A program made the translations under genes and the position numbers. Positions 1 to 9,080 of a stretch of 64,000 nucleotides of DNA are shown in pieces. Within the stretch, counting starts at the first letter, position 1. Each line of letters opens with the position of its first letter. The notes under the pieces are model-generated. The model did no database searches. It worked only from the letters and a program-made list of their open reading frames with translations, and had not been told where the DNA came from. Source of the stretch: Fonsecaea monophora (lineage: Eukaryota; Ascomycota; Eurotiomycetes; Chaetothyriales; Herpotrichiellaceae); the NCBI RefSeq assembly GCF_001642475.1, contig NW_019173999.1:62001-126000 (forward strand), written 5' to 3'.

Positions 1-1955
1 ACCAGCAGTCCGCCGCCTCGCAACCTCGCACCCAAACGAAGTCTTTGCGAGAGTTGCAGGACCGGGTATACGAGCTGGAAACTCAGGTCAGAGCGACGGG
101 GACGCGTCCCATCTCGTCGACGGCGTATCTGGGTCTCGGCCATTCTACCGCCTCGGGAGCGAGCGCCGATAAGAATGCCTTACATGACCACGAACGAGCC
201 TTACTCCGGGGGAAAGGTTTCAAGACGCAGTATTTCGGCCCAAGTCATGGAGCGAATCTACTTCTACAATTCGAGGAACTATCCCGCTTTGTGAAGGATA
301 TCTTGCAGCGACTGCCGACACTCGAAAAGGCGAGAATTATCTGGAAAAATCAACCCCACGATCTCAACGCTGGCTTGATACTTCCAGAGTTTGACACGCT
401 GGTGTCGTTGGTCCCCGAACAGAACCGCACAGACACTCTGGTGCAAGAATATTTCGAGACACTTGAGACAACATATCGGATTCTACATGCACCGACCTTC
501 TTTCGCAAGTACAAAGAATTCTGGACCTCGTCCAGAGGCTCATCCTCGGTGTTCCTTGTGCAACTTCTTCTTGTATGCGCCAGCACGAACTGCGCTGTTG
601 CTGGCAACCCTTCAGGGTTCATCGGTCGGAGTACCGTTTGCCGTGAAGCAGCGGTTAAATGGATCGAGGTCTGCGAGAGTTGGCTAGAGCTACAAAGCCA
701 CAAGCACATGACGCTGGAAGTCTTTCAGATCCGCGTTCTCCTGGTCATTGCCAAGAAGCTGAACTGCATCAAAATCAAGCGAGAATGGACTGTTTCAGGA
801 CATCTGCTACGGCAAGCCATGTCGTCTGGGTTGCATCGAGAGCCCACTTTCTTGAGTAATACCATCTCAGTTTTCGACCAAGAGATGCGCAGGAGACTGT
901 GGTTCACAATCCTCGAACTTGATATCCAAAATAGCCTTGACCGCGGCATGGGAGCAAGCATCGGTCCACTCGACTGGGACACTTTGCCGCCGTTGAACCT
1001 CCACGATGAGGACTTTGATGAAACCACGGAGAAGATGCCCCCGGCTAGGCCAATGACCGAGTTCACTCGCACCTCGTTCCTCTGCCTGGCACATCAACAC
1101 TTGCCTCTCCGGCTGGAGATAATCTCCAGGGTCAACAGCGTCCGTACCTGTCTCGAAAGCGATACCGTCATCGAGCTTGATCAAAGGATCCGACAGACCC
1201 TCGACAACCTCCCCAAATGGCCTGATCACGCTGCAAGTGCCATGGCGGAAGCCCTCTCGGAGCTGCTCCTCTACGAGATGCTCCTGCTCATGCATCAGCC
1301 CTTTGCCGTCCAACTAGACGCGGCGGCACGACACTTTTACTCACGCGCCGCCCGGCGGAACGCCGCACTGTCAACAATGAGGATTTTTACCGGACTACCA
1401 CCCAGTAGAAGGAGGACCTACCTCAATCTTCGAGATGATTTGTTCCGGGCCTGCTTGGCAACCTGTCACGACCTCGTCGTTTCAACCCGTTCGAAGGAGG
1501 AATTGCTGCAGGATCCAACCGTTGCCGAAAATCTGATGGAGCAGGCCGTCAACGTCATGGAGGAGCGCATCAAGAGGCTCGGCCAAGGGTTTCACACGTA
1601 TTGGCTCACCTGCAGCGCCCTCGGGCTGCTGCATTCCAAATCGTCCCCAGGGGAGCCAGCGGAGAAGTTTGCTCAAGCGACGGCCGACCGCGTCGCCACT
1701 CTCCAGAACTACCTGATGTCGCAGCAAATTCAGCCTGTGCCAGGCAGCAACGGCGTCGAAGATATGACCATGAGCACGGCCAACACGCTGGTGGGGATGA
1801 GTGCTCAGCCGACGCCCGGTCAACACCTACCGGAGCTGGATCCGTTCGTGACGACGACCACGGACCCATTCAACACCTTTTCCGAGACATTGTTTGACTT
1901 TGATATTACGGATCTCTGGAATTTTGGCGGGATTGGAGGCAGCACGCACTACTGA
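1..1955 (+). CDS. Fungal-specific (Zn2Cys6-type) transcription factor, 5' truncated
   Basis: The reading frame is open from base 3 to the stop at 1953-1955, so the gene starts before the window. The first visible residues are polar (Q/S/T) followed by a short leucine-containing heptad stretch (LRELQDRVYELETQV), as in the linker and coiled coil after a Zn2Cys6 cluster; the cluster itself would lie upstream and is not visible. The rest matches the layout of the fungal_trans regulatory domain: FGPSHGANLL, then EYFETLETTYRILHAPTFF, RRRLWFTILELD and a long helical body, ending in an acidic/aromatic tail (FDFDITDLWNF) that could be an activation segment. No introns are needed. The TTG at 45 is inside the frame and is not a start. 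Target genes cannot be told from the sequence. Confidence 0.85.
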   Translation, partial: QQSAASQPRTQTKSLRELQDRVYELETQVRATGTRPISSTAYLGLGHSTASGASADKNALHDHERALLRGKGFKTQYFGPSHGANLLLQFEELSRFVKDILQRLPTLEKARIIWKNQPHDLNAGLILPEFDTLVSLVPEQNRTDTLVQEYFETLETTYRILHAPTFFRKYKEFWTSSRGSSSVFLVQLLLVCASTNCAVAGNPSGFIGRSTVCREAAVKWIEVCESWLELQSHKHMTLEVFQIRVLLVIAKKLNCIKIKREWTVSGHLLRQAMSSGLHREPTFLSNTISVFDQEMRRRLWFTILELDIQNSLDRGMGASIGPLDWDTLPPLNLHDEDFDETTEKMPPARPMTEFTRTSFLCLAHQHLPLRLEIISRVNSVRTCLESDTVIELDQRIRQTLDNLPKWPDHAASAMAEALSELLLYEMLLLMHQPFAVQLDAAARHFYSRAARRNAALSTMRIFTGLPPSRRRTYLNLRDDLFRACLATCHDLVVSTRSKEELLQDPTVAENLMEQAVNVMEERIKRLGQGFHTYWLTCSALGLLHSKSSPGEPAEKFAQATADRVATLQNYLMSQQIQPVPGSNGVEDMTMSTANTLVGMSAQPTPGQHLPELDPFVTTTTDPFNTFSETLFDFDITDLWNFGGIGGSTHY

Positions 1956-2889
1956 TTGATTGATTGATGGTAGAAAAAGGTTTTGTCGGATGGATTAGTA
2001 TCACACCTCAATCGAATTCCTTGAAATCGCTTTATGGATGCATATTTTTAGCACTTGCCACATGCAGCCGAGGGACTTTTCCCATCGATATACCATGACG
2101 AGGTTAATGATCTCGAGGCTTCCCTAGTCTCGGGAATTTCGTCCTTCGGGCCCCCTAGGCCAAGTTTCCGGGTATACAAGTGAGTCTGACAGGTCTGTAT
2201 CGACGCTGATGCGAGAGGCCCATGTGAGTCAGTGACTGAGTACCCAATATGTGATGTGATGTGTTGGTCGCCATGGCTTGATAACACCCACGCTCCTTGA
2301 CTCGGATACAAAGCATTGCGCTAAATTCGGCCCCGACCCCGAGATCCGCCCAGCCGGAACGTAGGAATGAAAAAGATCCGGGGGAACATGCGGGCTCCAC
2401 CCATATCTCGAGCGAAGCAAGCGGACGACGAGCTGGGGCCCCGGAACGAAGAGATGATATGGATGTTCGTCTCCAGAGCTACTCCAGAGATTCCCAGGAT
2501 GTTCACTTGAGCAAATCGATTCGGGCCCGGGTTCCAATATCCGGCCTTCCTAACACATAGAGTTGCCGTAAACCTGGCAGGTGTATATTTATATTTTGGC
2601 GCCTGACTCTGCTGTCTGGAGGATCCTTCCACTCTCTAGATCCCTTGTTAGCCAAAACCTTTCAGCAAACGGAGGTCGCTGCTCTTTCTTGGCCCGCCCC
2701 ATCCGGACATCATCCTCGAACATCCCAAGGTATTTCCCCAGTAAGGGCCGACTTCCCTGTGTTTCTCACCAAGTAAAGTCGCCCTCCCATTTGCAGTTGA
2801 GGGTGACGTTTGATCTTCCAGTATATTTCCCCACTGACGCTCCCTTGGGTAGAAATAGAAAGCAAATACGACTTTTATACTACCAACAA
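1956..2889. other. Intergenic region with TGAT repeat
   Basis: A short TGATTGAT tract begins at the stop codon of the transcription factor (about 1953-1968). Overlapping open frames on both strands have no recognisable product and start mostly at non-ATG codons. TATTTATATTTT at about 2584-2597 is a possible TATA-like element for the gene at 2890. No gene is supported here. Confidence 0.5.
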
Positions 2890-3408
2890 ATGTCGCCCTC
2901 CAACAGATATGTGCGACCGACGACGTTGCGATCGGTGCCTGTGCAAGTAGACCCGTCGAGCCCTGGCACGGTGATTCGTGTCGCTCTGGGCGTAGAGACA
3001 ATCCTCAACATCGTGATGGGAGGTTACATCGTCTTTTGCCCCCAGCATTTTGTCAGCCTGCTGGTATCGACACCGGCCATGATAACGCCCAGTCTCATTG
3101 CCGCCGTCCGGCAATATGGCGCCTTTGCCACAAGCCTGGCCGTGCCCACGGCGTTGGGAATCCCCAACACTCGACGTGGTATTGAAAGTCGGACAACAGT
3201 GTACGCATTCCTGGGGTCAGCCGAAGTTTGCATCACCTTGATCTCGCTCTATCTCGCGCTGGCTGAGGGCGATGGCAGCGGGTTCTCCAAAACCGCAATG
3301 CTGGTATCCGCTGCGGCTTTTGCAAGTGGTCTCTCCTGGAGGCTTCTCGTTCTACTGGTGTATCCTCAATGGCTCGGGGCATACAGGCTTTCCGCGAAGG
3401 AGGAATAA
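2890..3408 (+). CDS. Small four-helix membrane protein, hypothetical
   Basis: A single-exon frame of 172 residues starts at ATG 2890; the frame stays open further upstream but has no better ATG and the upstream part looks non-coding. After a polar N-terminus (MSPSNRYVRPT) there are about four hydrophobic segments: VIRVALGVETILNIVMGGYI, a stretch around SLIAAVRQYGAFATSLAV, AEVCITLISLYLAL, and SAAAFASGLSWRLLVLLVY. The C-terminus is short and charged. This resembles the many small multi-pass proteins of unknown function in ascomycete genomes. The family was not recognised, and nothing in the neighbours suggests a role. Confidence 0.6.
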   Translation: MSPSNRYVRPTTLRSVPVQVDPSSPGTVIRVALGVETILNIVMGGYIVFCPQHFVSLLVSTPAMITPSLIAAVRQYGAFATSLAVPTALGIPNTRRGIESRTTVYAFLGSAEVCITLISLYLALAEGDGSGFSKTAMLVSAAAFASGLSWRLLVLLVYPQWLGAYRLSAKEE

Positions 3409-3891
3409 GGGGGGGGTTTGAGAAGATGCGCCACACTATTGAGGCGCCGAATTGGTTATCGCTGGTGCGACGATACGGAAAACCAGCTTCTACATATCCA
3501 TACATCTCACAACCCAAGTCTTTGAAAGCACTTGGTGTTACATAACCAACTTGATATTTATGTGAACTCGTGTGAGACCAGATTGGGTGCCGTGATTCGT
3601 AGCGTGGCAAATATTGATTAGAGACCGGCACCATTTCCCCTCTTGGCCGGGCCGTCCGGATCTTTAGGCGTAATACGCGCACGGGACTTTGGAAAGGACG
3701 ACCGTTGCCAATTTCAACGCAATTTCACACAATTCTGTCATTTTTCATGTCCTACTTCAATCAGCACAGGGATATATTAACCCCCAGCTCTCGCATCTCC
3801 TGACGTATAATGGCTTTTTTTCAGCTCCCACTCAATCCTCTACTGGCCCACCATAATATCCTGCGCGCCGAAAAGCTTCTGGTTCCAGAAA
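3409..3891. other. Intergenic region
   Basis: Lies between the convergent ends of the small membrane protein and the F-box-like gene. It holds only short shadow frames; no RNA gene, repeat or conserved motif was seen. Confidence 0.5.
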
Positions 3892-5366
3892 TTACTGCGG
3901 ATCTTGCTGCTGCCGTTCCACGAAGGCACGCACTGCCGCATCCCATACCCCATCGATCACTGGAGTTCGATGGGCCGCCATGCCGGTGTAGAGCGTGACC
4001 CGATAGGTTTCGGTCTCGACATTGGGAGGAGCGCCGATCGCACCTTGGCTGTCACCAGCGTCCCACTCGTCGACAATCGTGAAACGTCTCAAGTTTAGAT
4101 GTTGAGACAAGGCGTCGAACAGCGGCCGCCACGCGTCATCTCCCGGCCCTTCTAGCACACGTCCTCCAGGTCCCCGAGGATGGCAGTCCCTCAGAGAGAT
4201 GTCTTCCAACGCAACACAACTTGTGATGATCGTTGCAAGGCGGGAGACCTGGAGTCTTATCCCTCCGAGCGTGAGATTGCGAAGGTGGGCAAGGGAGCCC
4301 ATCGGAAGTAATGGCAGCGTCATGCGAGGCTCGGGCGTCAGGTGGTCGATGCTCAACTCCCGTAGGTTAGGGAGAGGCTTCCGAAGGAACTGCACCAAGC
4401 AATTTTCCACAGCTGCGTCTCGTTCCACGAAGTGCTCGTCGTCATCATCTTCGACGATCTCAAGGTCTGGAAATTTGAAGGTCTTGAGACTGCTGAGATC
4501 CAATAGGTTCCACGAAGCAGACGGCCATGTGGGAAAATGCTGGGCAAGAGATCGATGGATCGATAGGGTCTTGATCTGCGCGTTGGAGGACGCAAGACAC
4601 TGGATCGCCGTACGGAGCATTTGTCCCTCGGATGCCCCCGTCCGGTCGAATAGTGCGTACTTGGATTCCAGGCACGAGTCGCAGTGAAGTATTCCGGGGT
4701 GCTCACTTGGATCCAGTGGGTGGCTGTCAAAGACTGAGAGTAGTTCAAAACTGTTCGCATGCTGGAAAGATCGAAGCGCCGCAGTCCACAGGCATTGCAG
4801 TTCACCACAGGTTATAAGATATTCATCCACGTTGGCTTGTTTGCCATGAGCCCTGAAAGCAGCTGCGATTCCGGCTTCCGTCGTCGGGATGTCACCCCAT
4901 TGTCTCGCCACATGTCTTTGGCATCGAAGGGGTAGGTTTGATTCATGTTGTGACAAGACCCAAAGCACTCTGGTAAATGCACCAAGATCCAGACTGGTGA
5001 CAAATGGGGTGGGTAGGAAATTGACTTTTCGAACGAAGGGCGCAAGGGACATGATTGCGGTTGGTGTCAGGCGGTCGAATTCGAGTGTCGTTGCCTGAAG
5101 CGTGATCTCCTCGTATATGGCTGCCTTGATGATCTTGGCTTGTCCCAAACTCCGGCATGTCAATCTCAGCGCTTGGAGTGTACACAGGACCCGATGCCTA
5201 TGTCGAAGTTAGCTTGGAAATCTGGCGAGAACGGTGAGGAGATTTACCTGTCTGCCTCGCGCTCTCTCTGCCAGGCTCTATCGCCGAGCCAACGAAATTC
5301 CGCCACCAACGCCTCCGCTACCATGTACTGTGTCTCTGGTTCCAAGTTCATCGTCATAGCCGACAT
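3892..5366 (-). CDS. F-box-like/leucine-rich fungal protein, hypothetical
   Basis: Two exons are read: 5248-5366 (start ATG at 5366, MSAMTMNLEPETQ) and 3892-5197, with a 50-bp intron 5198-5247 (GTAAAT..ATAG). The join is supported because it continues the helix HRVLCTLQALRLTCRSLG across the splice. The product is about 474 residues. The N-terminal helices followed by LRLTCRSL and an AIYEEITL strand are typical of divergent fungal F-box-like proteins. The middle contains leucine-rich segments (LPNLRELSIDHLTPE, LAHLRNLTLGGIRL, ALEDISLRDC), suggesting degenerate LRRs that could bind a ubiquitination substrate. No canonical F-box can be proven by eye. MTMNL a few residues downstream is an alternative start. 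Confidence 0.65.
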
Positions 5367-5807
5367 TTTATTCCCTTCTGAGAGTACAGGGTATCTTCTC
5401 GAGGCGGCAGGTGTGTGATCTGGCAACACAGTCCGAGGGAGAAGGCCATGACAAAGGATCCGTGCGACAAAGGCACCGCTTGCGGAAGCCCATCTTGACC
5501 CTTAGAGCAGAGAGACTGTGTTCACGCCAATGTTGCTGTCGTTGGGATGGTCAGTGGCATGGTAATTGCCCAAAGCTCCAATAACTCACACGCTTGGCGG
5601 CATATATATATATATACATACATTATATACACCCCTAACTGACCATTTTCGTTAGGGAAAGGGAGTGCGGCCGCTTTAATCGGGCACGTGACGGAGCATC
5701 GCGGGTCCCTTTGGGCCTCGGCTACAATTGCCCAGCTGTATACCCCTATTCGTTTCAGCCCAGGGGTTGCTGCCTGGATACCTCGTACTTCGATCCTACC
5801 ATGGTTA
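5367..5807. other. Intergenic region with short TA repeat
   Basis: Upstream region of the F-box-like gene. It holds a TATATATATATA tract at about 5603-5614. No gene was recognised. Confidence 0.5.
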
Positions 5808-6063
5808 GACCAGATGCTACTGACTACTGGAACGGGGGGTCGATACAGAAGGAGGAGTGTATGGCAATGCACTGTAAGCAGCGTCGCTAGGCGGCCATGA
5901 GAAGGTGGTGCAGATGCTGCTGGATGCTGGGGCGGATATTGATTGTGGAGGGTGGTACGCACTGCAAGCGGCATCGGTTGGGGCTGGGAATGAGAAAGTG
6001 GTGCAGATGCTACTGGATGCCGGGGTGTCTGTCAACGGGAAGAAAATCTCCGCCTCGACTTGA
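5808..6063 (+). pseudogene. Ankyrin-repeat relic (broken)
   Basis: The plus strand encodes pieces of at least two ankyrin repeats of the kind found in fungal NACHT/STAND receptors: the pattern EKVVQMLLDAGADID occurs at about 5900-5945, and EKVVQMLLDAG again at about 5993-6025, with ALQAAS between them. The upstream piece (QMLL at about 5811) is out of frame with the next across a G6 run near 5833-5838. The first GNALQAAS-type motif is interrupted by TAA where CAA (Gln) would be expected, and a TGA closes the frame at 6061-6063. No start, no effector domain and no long open frame remain, so this is a fragment. The CAA-to-TAA change is a C-to-T transition in a CpA context, which fits RIP or simple decay. 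Confidence 0.75.
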
Positions 6064-6403
6064 ATGCGATATCTTGTGGTGCTCTCGGCATGTGCAGATA
6101 CTACCGCCTCGGTTCTCGCGGCAGAGATCCCTTGGGGTAGGTTTGGATACAAACTACAAGCTGGCTGGAATGTAACCTCTGGTGGCCAGATTATCTCGTC
6201 AAATATGGCCCAGCGAACAGCGAGTGAGCTGTCCCATAAATAGAGATGCACCCATTTTTTCTTTCACTTGATACGCATCCTATGAAGATAAACATATCAT
6301 ATATAACTGTTTCCTGACCAGAATCCTCCACAGCTTATGCTATAGTCATGATAGTATGGTAGTTTCCGAATATGGGAGTATGCTAACATAGTCGACCGCT
6401 ATC
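6064..6403. other. Gap between two receptor relics
   Basis: AT-richer sequence with no recognisable coding segment. It may be further decayed remnants of the flanking relics. Confidence 0.35.
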
Positions 6404-7066
6404 TTAATTGGCACATATGGCGTGTCGATACTGGAAGTAGTCGTAGTCAGGCAGCTGATAGCGAAAGTCCGTGGTCAATCGGAGAAGAACATTTGAATTG
6501 GTTTCAGAAACCGACAGCAGACGAGGGGGAGGTCGACGACTGATGGTCTGCGCCACGTTCGCCAGCACTTTCCCATGCGTCACCTTATCGCTATCGCGAT
6601 GAGGCGTGCCGAAAAAGATCAAACCGACCGTCGCATCCTTGATTATCTGGTATCGCGTGCCCCAGCTGCGCTTGCAACAGTGCCTGGATCACGTATCAGA
6701 CGACACTGATTGTGTCAAGACTCTAGTACTGATATACCTGTTTCACCACAATCCCTCCTAGAGAGTAGGCAACAAATATTAGAGGACGGTGTACCTCCTA
6801 AGCCAACATCAATATCGTTTTCTGCTCCCTGGTCCGCGCCATATTTTCCGCCTCTCCCCTTCCTCTGTCTTGTCCACCAAGCTGGTCAACAAGCTTTTGA
6901 CATGATCAATGATCTCCGCGGTCGACTGTCCAAACGCCGCGTCGGCATTGTAGCTCAAGGTCATGATACGAGCGTCCGGCATCTGCTGAGGGAGGAAGTC
7001 TCTCAGCCAGGACTTATGTAAACCCCGAACTGTCGTCGTTGTGCGACTTTTTCGCCGATTCATCAC
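6404..7066 (-). pseudogene. Relic of an alpha/beta-hydrolase (SesB/lipase-like) domain as found in fungal NLRs
   Basis: Read on the minus strand, 7066 to 6809 encodes WLRDFLPQQMPDARIMTLSY, then FGQSTAEIIDHVKSLL; 6753-6770 encodes the nucleophile elbow as AYSLGG with GIVVKQ after it; and 6404-6622 encodes IFFGTPHRDSD. These are successive blocks of the serine-hydrolase domain at the N-terminus of many fungal NLR-like proteins. A 54-bp intron (6684-6737) fits between VVKQ and ALLQAQ. The gene is broken: the first frame ends near 6811, the next frame has a TAG at 6798-6800, and a one-base shift is needed near 6655. The usual GHSLGG has become AYSLGG. No NACHT or repeat domain follows before the stop at 6404. 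Confidence 0.75.
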
Positions 7067-7305
7067 CCGCCGCGTTACTCTCCCGCCGATGAATATTTAG
7101 TCGACCCGGCCCCCCCCTCCTCTCTCTCTCTGCTCTTTTATACTCCGGCAAGGCTCAGCACCAGCAATCGCCAAGCAGACTGAGATCGTCGAGATTCTCA
7201 ATCGGATTGAGCGACTCGCCGCTGGGCAATCATTCACGGTCTCCTTGCATGGCGCAGCCGAGAGAGCGGGTGCAAACTGAGCTATAGGTCGAGGTGGGCA
7301 GCCCG

Positions 7306-8031
7306 TCACCATTGCAAGGGCAGCGCCTGGTCTTGAATTCGAGCTGGCATCCTGTCATCATTACAGGGGACACCGTATCTACGCAATTGAGCCATAATTG
7401 GGTCATAGTGCCATTTCCACAGCTGAATCCAGCTCTGGCGCCTTCGAAGCTGATTCGGGGACCATAACCCTACGTACTCTCCTTCAACTCCTCCTTTGAA
7501 CACTTTCTCCAGGTCGCGAATAGGAGGATGATTGATATCGAAGGGCTCATCTATAATAGGCTCGTCAGAGAAATGTGCATCCTCTGCCTCGTCCCTGTTG
7601 TCAGAGTCTCGACCTCCAAGAGACTGCCATGTCTCGACTTCAATTTGGACGCGCGTACCACCGCAGTCCAGTTCCACCCGGACTCGTAGGTCGGTGGCGC
7701 AGCGACCACAGCTCAATAGATCCAGGCTTCTCGTCCTATCGCCGCAACAGCCTAGAAGAAAGCGTGCTTTTTCTGTATCGTTGTCTTGCCATTTTGGATC
7801 AAATTGGTTGAAGAGAACTTCGTGGTGCCACTTTGAGATTAGACTCATACAGGCAACAGAGCTCGTTGGTAAAAGGGAGACAATACACAGTAGAACTTCG
7901 ACTGGTAATCTCTTTAAGGTCGAGATTCTTTCGGCTTGAACCTGCACCGAGAGGGGACTCTGGCGCGCGATTATTGGCGACCTTCGCAGTCGTGATGAGA
8001 TCCGATCTTTGAGTGAGAAAAGTGCATTCAT
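7306..8031 (-). CDS. F-box protein, hypothetical
   Basis: A single-exon frame of 241 residues starts at ATG 8031 (MNALFSLKDRISSRL); the longer open frame upstream begins at a TTG and has no ATG. Residues about 40-65 (LPVEVLLCIVSLLPTSSVACMS split into helices) form a recognisable F-box, the Skp1-binding module of SCF ubiquitin ligases. A Cys-rich segment follows (CCGDRTRSLDLLSCGRCATD), then an acidic stretch (DSDNRDEAEDAHFSDE) and a Trp-rich end (WIQLWKWHYD). The substrate is unknown. This type is common in fungal accessory regions, and here it sits beside receptor relics. Confidence 0.75.
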   Translation of the reverse strand: MNALFSLKDRISSRLRRSPIIARQSPLSVQVQAERISTLKRLPVEVLLCIVSLLPTSSVACMSLISKWHHEVLFNQFDPKWQDNDTEKARFLLGCCGDRTRSLDLLSCGRCATDLRVRVELDCGGTRVQIEVETWQSLGGRDSDNRDEAEDAHFSDEPIIDEPFDINHPPIRDLEKVFKGGVEGEYVGLWSPNQLRRRQSWIQLWKWHYDPIMAQLRRYGVPCNDDRMPARIQDQALPLQW

Positions 8032-9080
8032 GATGTTGTCCAAAGGGTTGTACGTGTAGAAGGATAGGTGGTATGTTGCTCTACACTCGCGGGCTGGCTC
8101 CTGAACATGCCATGGGAACAAGTAGAAAGTCAAAAGAACATGTACCTGGGAGTTTCCTCAACATCCTCGTCTTGGCAGCCTACGCGGCGACAACCTTTCG
8201 ACTAGAGGCCGTGTGAGTAGGTGGTCAGAAGGGGCCACCATACATCAGCAAAATGGGCAGGAATGCCGAGAAGCATGGTTCAACGTGTACCGAGTAAAGT
8301 TGATTTATTTCAACACATCATGGACGACCCGGGTAAGACCGTCGGGCCTTGCGAACCTGTTAGGTGAATTCCACTTGTCAAAGTTCTCTTTCGAGTTCTC
8401 CTTGGGCCTGGACCTCGGTACTTTTTCAACGACGACTTATATATATCGATCTAGATTCTCATCCAAAGCGGCGAGGGCTGTCCGATAGTAGCCGTCTTTA
8501 TTCTCAGCTTGGCGGGTCTCTTTGCTGATTTGTAGTCGCTATGGCTGAGAATGCTGTGGAGGAATTTTATTCATTCTCCAGCGCCTGTCAATAGCAAACA
8601 AGGCTTGTAGCTGACAGATCTAGGCAGCAAACATTTCACAGATCTGCTTGTCTGCTTTGACGAGTGACATCGTGACGCGTGATGCGTGATGGATGGATTG
8701 GATACACGATCCGTGGAGCAGGTCATCTCTGCAGAACATATCCGCCAGCTCTCGCCCGCGAGGCTGGAAGTGATAAGGGGGAGGTGAGATGGCAGGATGG
8801 GTGGTGGGGAGGCACGTGAGAGGCTGACTTATATACTAGTGCGGGCTTATTCGGAACAATGTTTATCCAGAACAGCGCGTAGGTGGAGTAAATTCACGGA
8901 TCGCGGAAACCCGCGCACCACGCGTAGGAGACGCGAAGCGTGATTCCACGCGATTGTCTGTCGCTTGGACGATTAATGTCCCATTCACGTCCCATTCACC
9001 ACCATCACTCCTTCACACTCTCAATCAGCTGTCTCTTCACCCCTCGTGGCATCATTGTTGCAGCTGTTCCAGCTTGCACA
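8032..9080. other. Shared upstream region of the F-box gene and POL1
   Basis: Divergent promoter region of about 1 kb. ACGCG-type sequences occur at about 8675-8682 and 8920-8955 (gacgcgtgat, cacgcgtagg, acgcgaagcg, cacgcgattg). These resemble the MCB (ACGCGT) cell-cycle elements known for yeast replication genes; ACGCGT itself is readable at about 8675 and 8920. That they regulate POL1 is an inference. Nothing else was recognised. Confidence 0.4.

Noticed and set aside
7150..7280. Plus-strand open segment (EIVEILNRIERLAAGQSFTV) that might be a C-terminal fragment of an NLR-associated protein
   Set aside because: No start, no homologous family could be named and it overlaps low-complexity sequence.
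7280..7400. tRNA-like sequence on the minus strand near the end of the F-box gene (box-A-like TGGCTCAATTG, CCTGT/ACAGG stem, TCGAATT)
   Set aside because: The D stem does not pair, the anticodon loop lacks T33 and the acceptor stem is absent; part of it is also coding sequence of the F-box gene. Perhaps a tRNA-derived fragment, not supportable as a gene.
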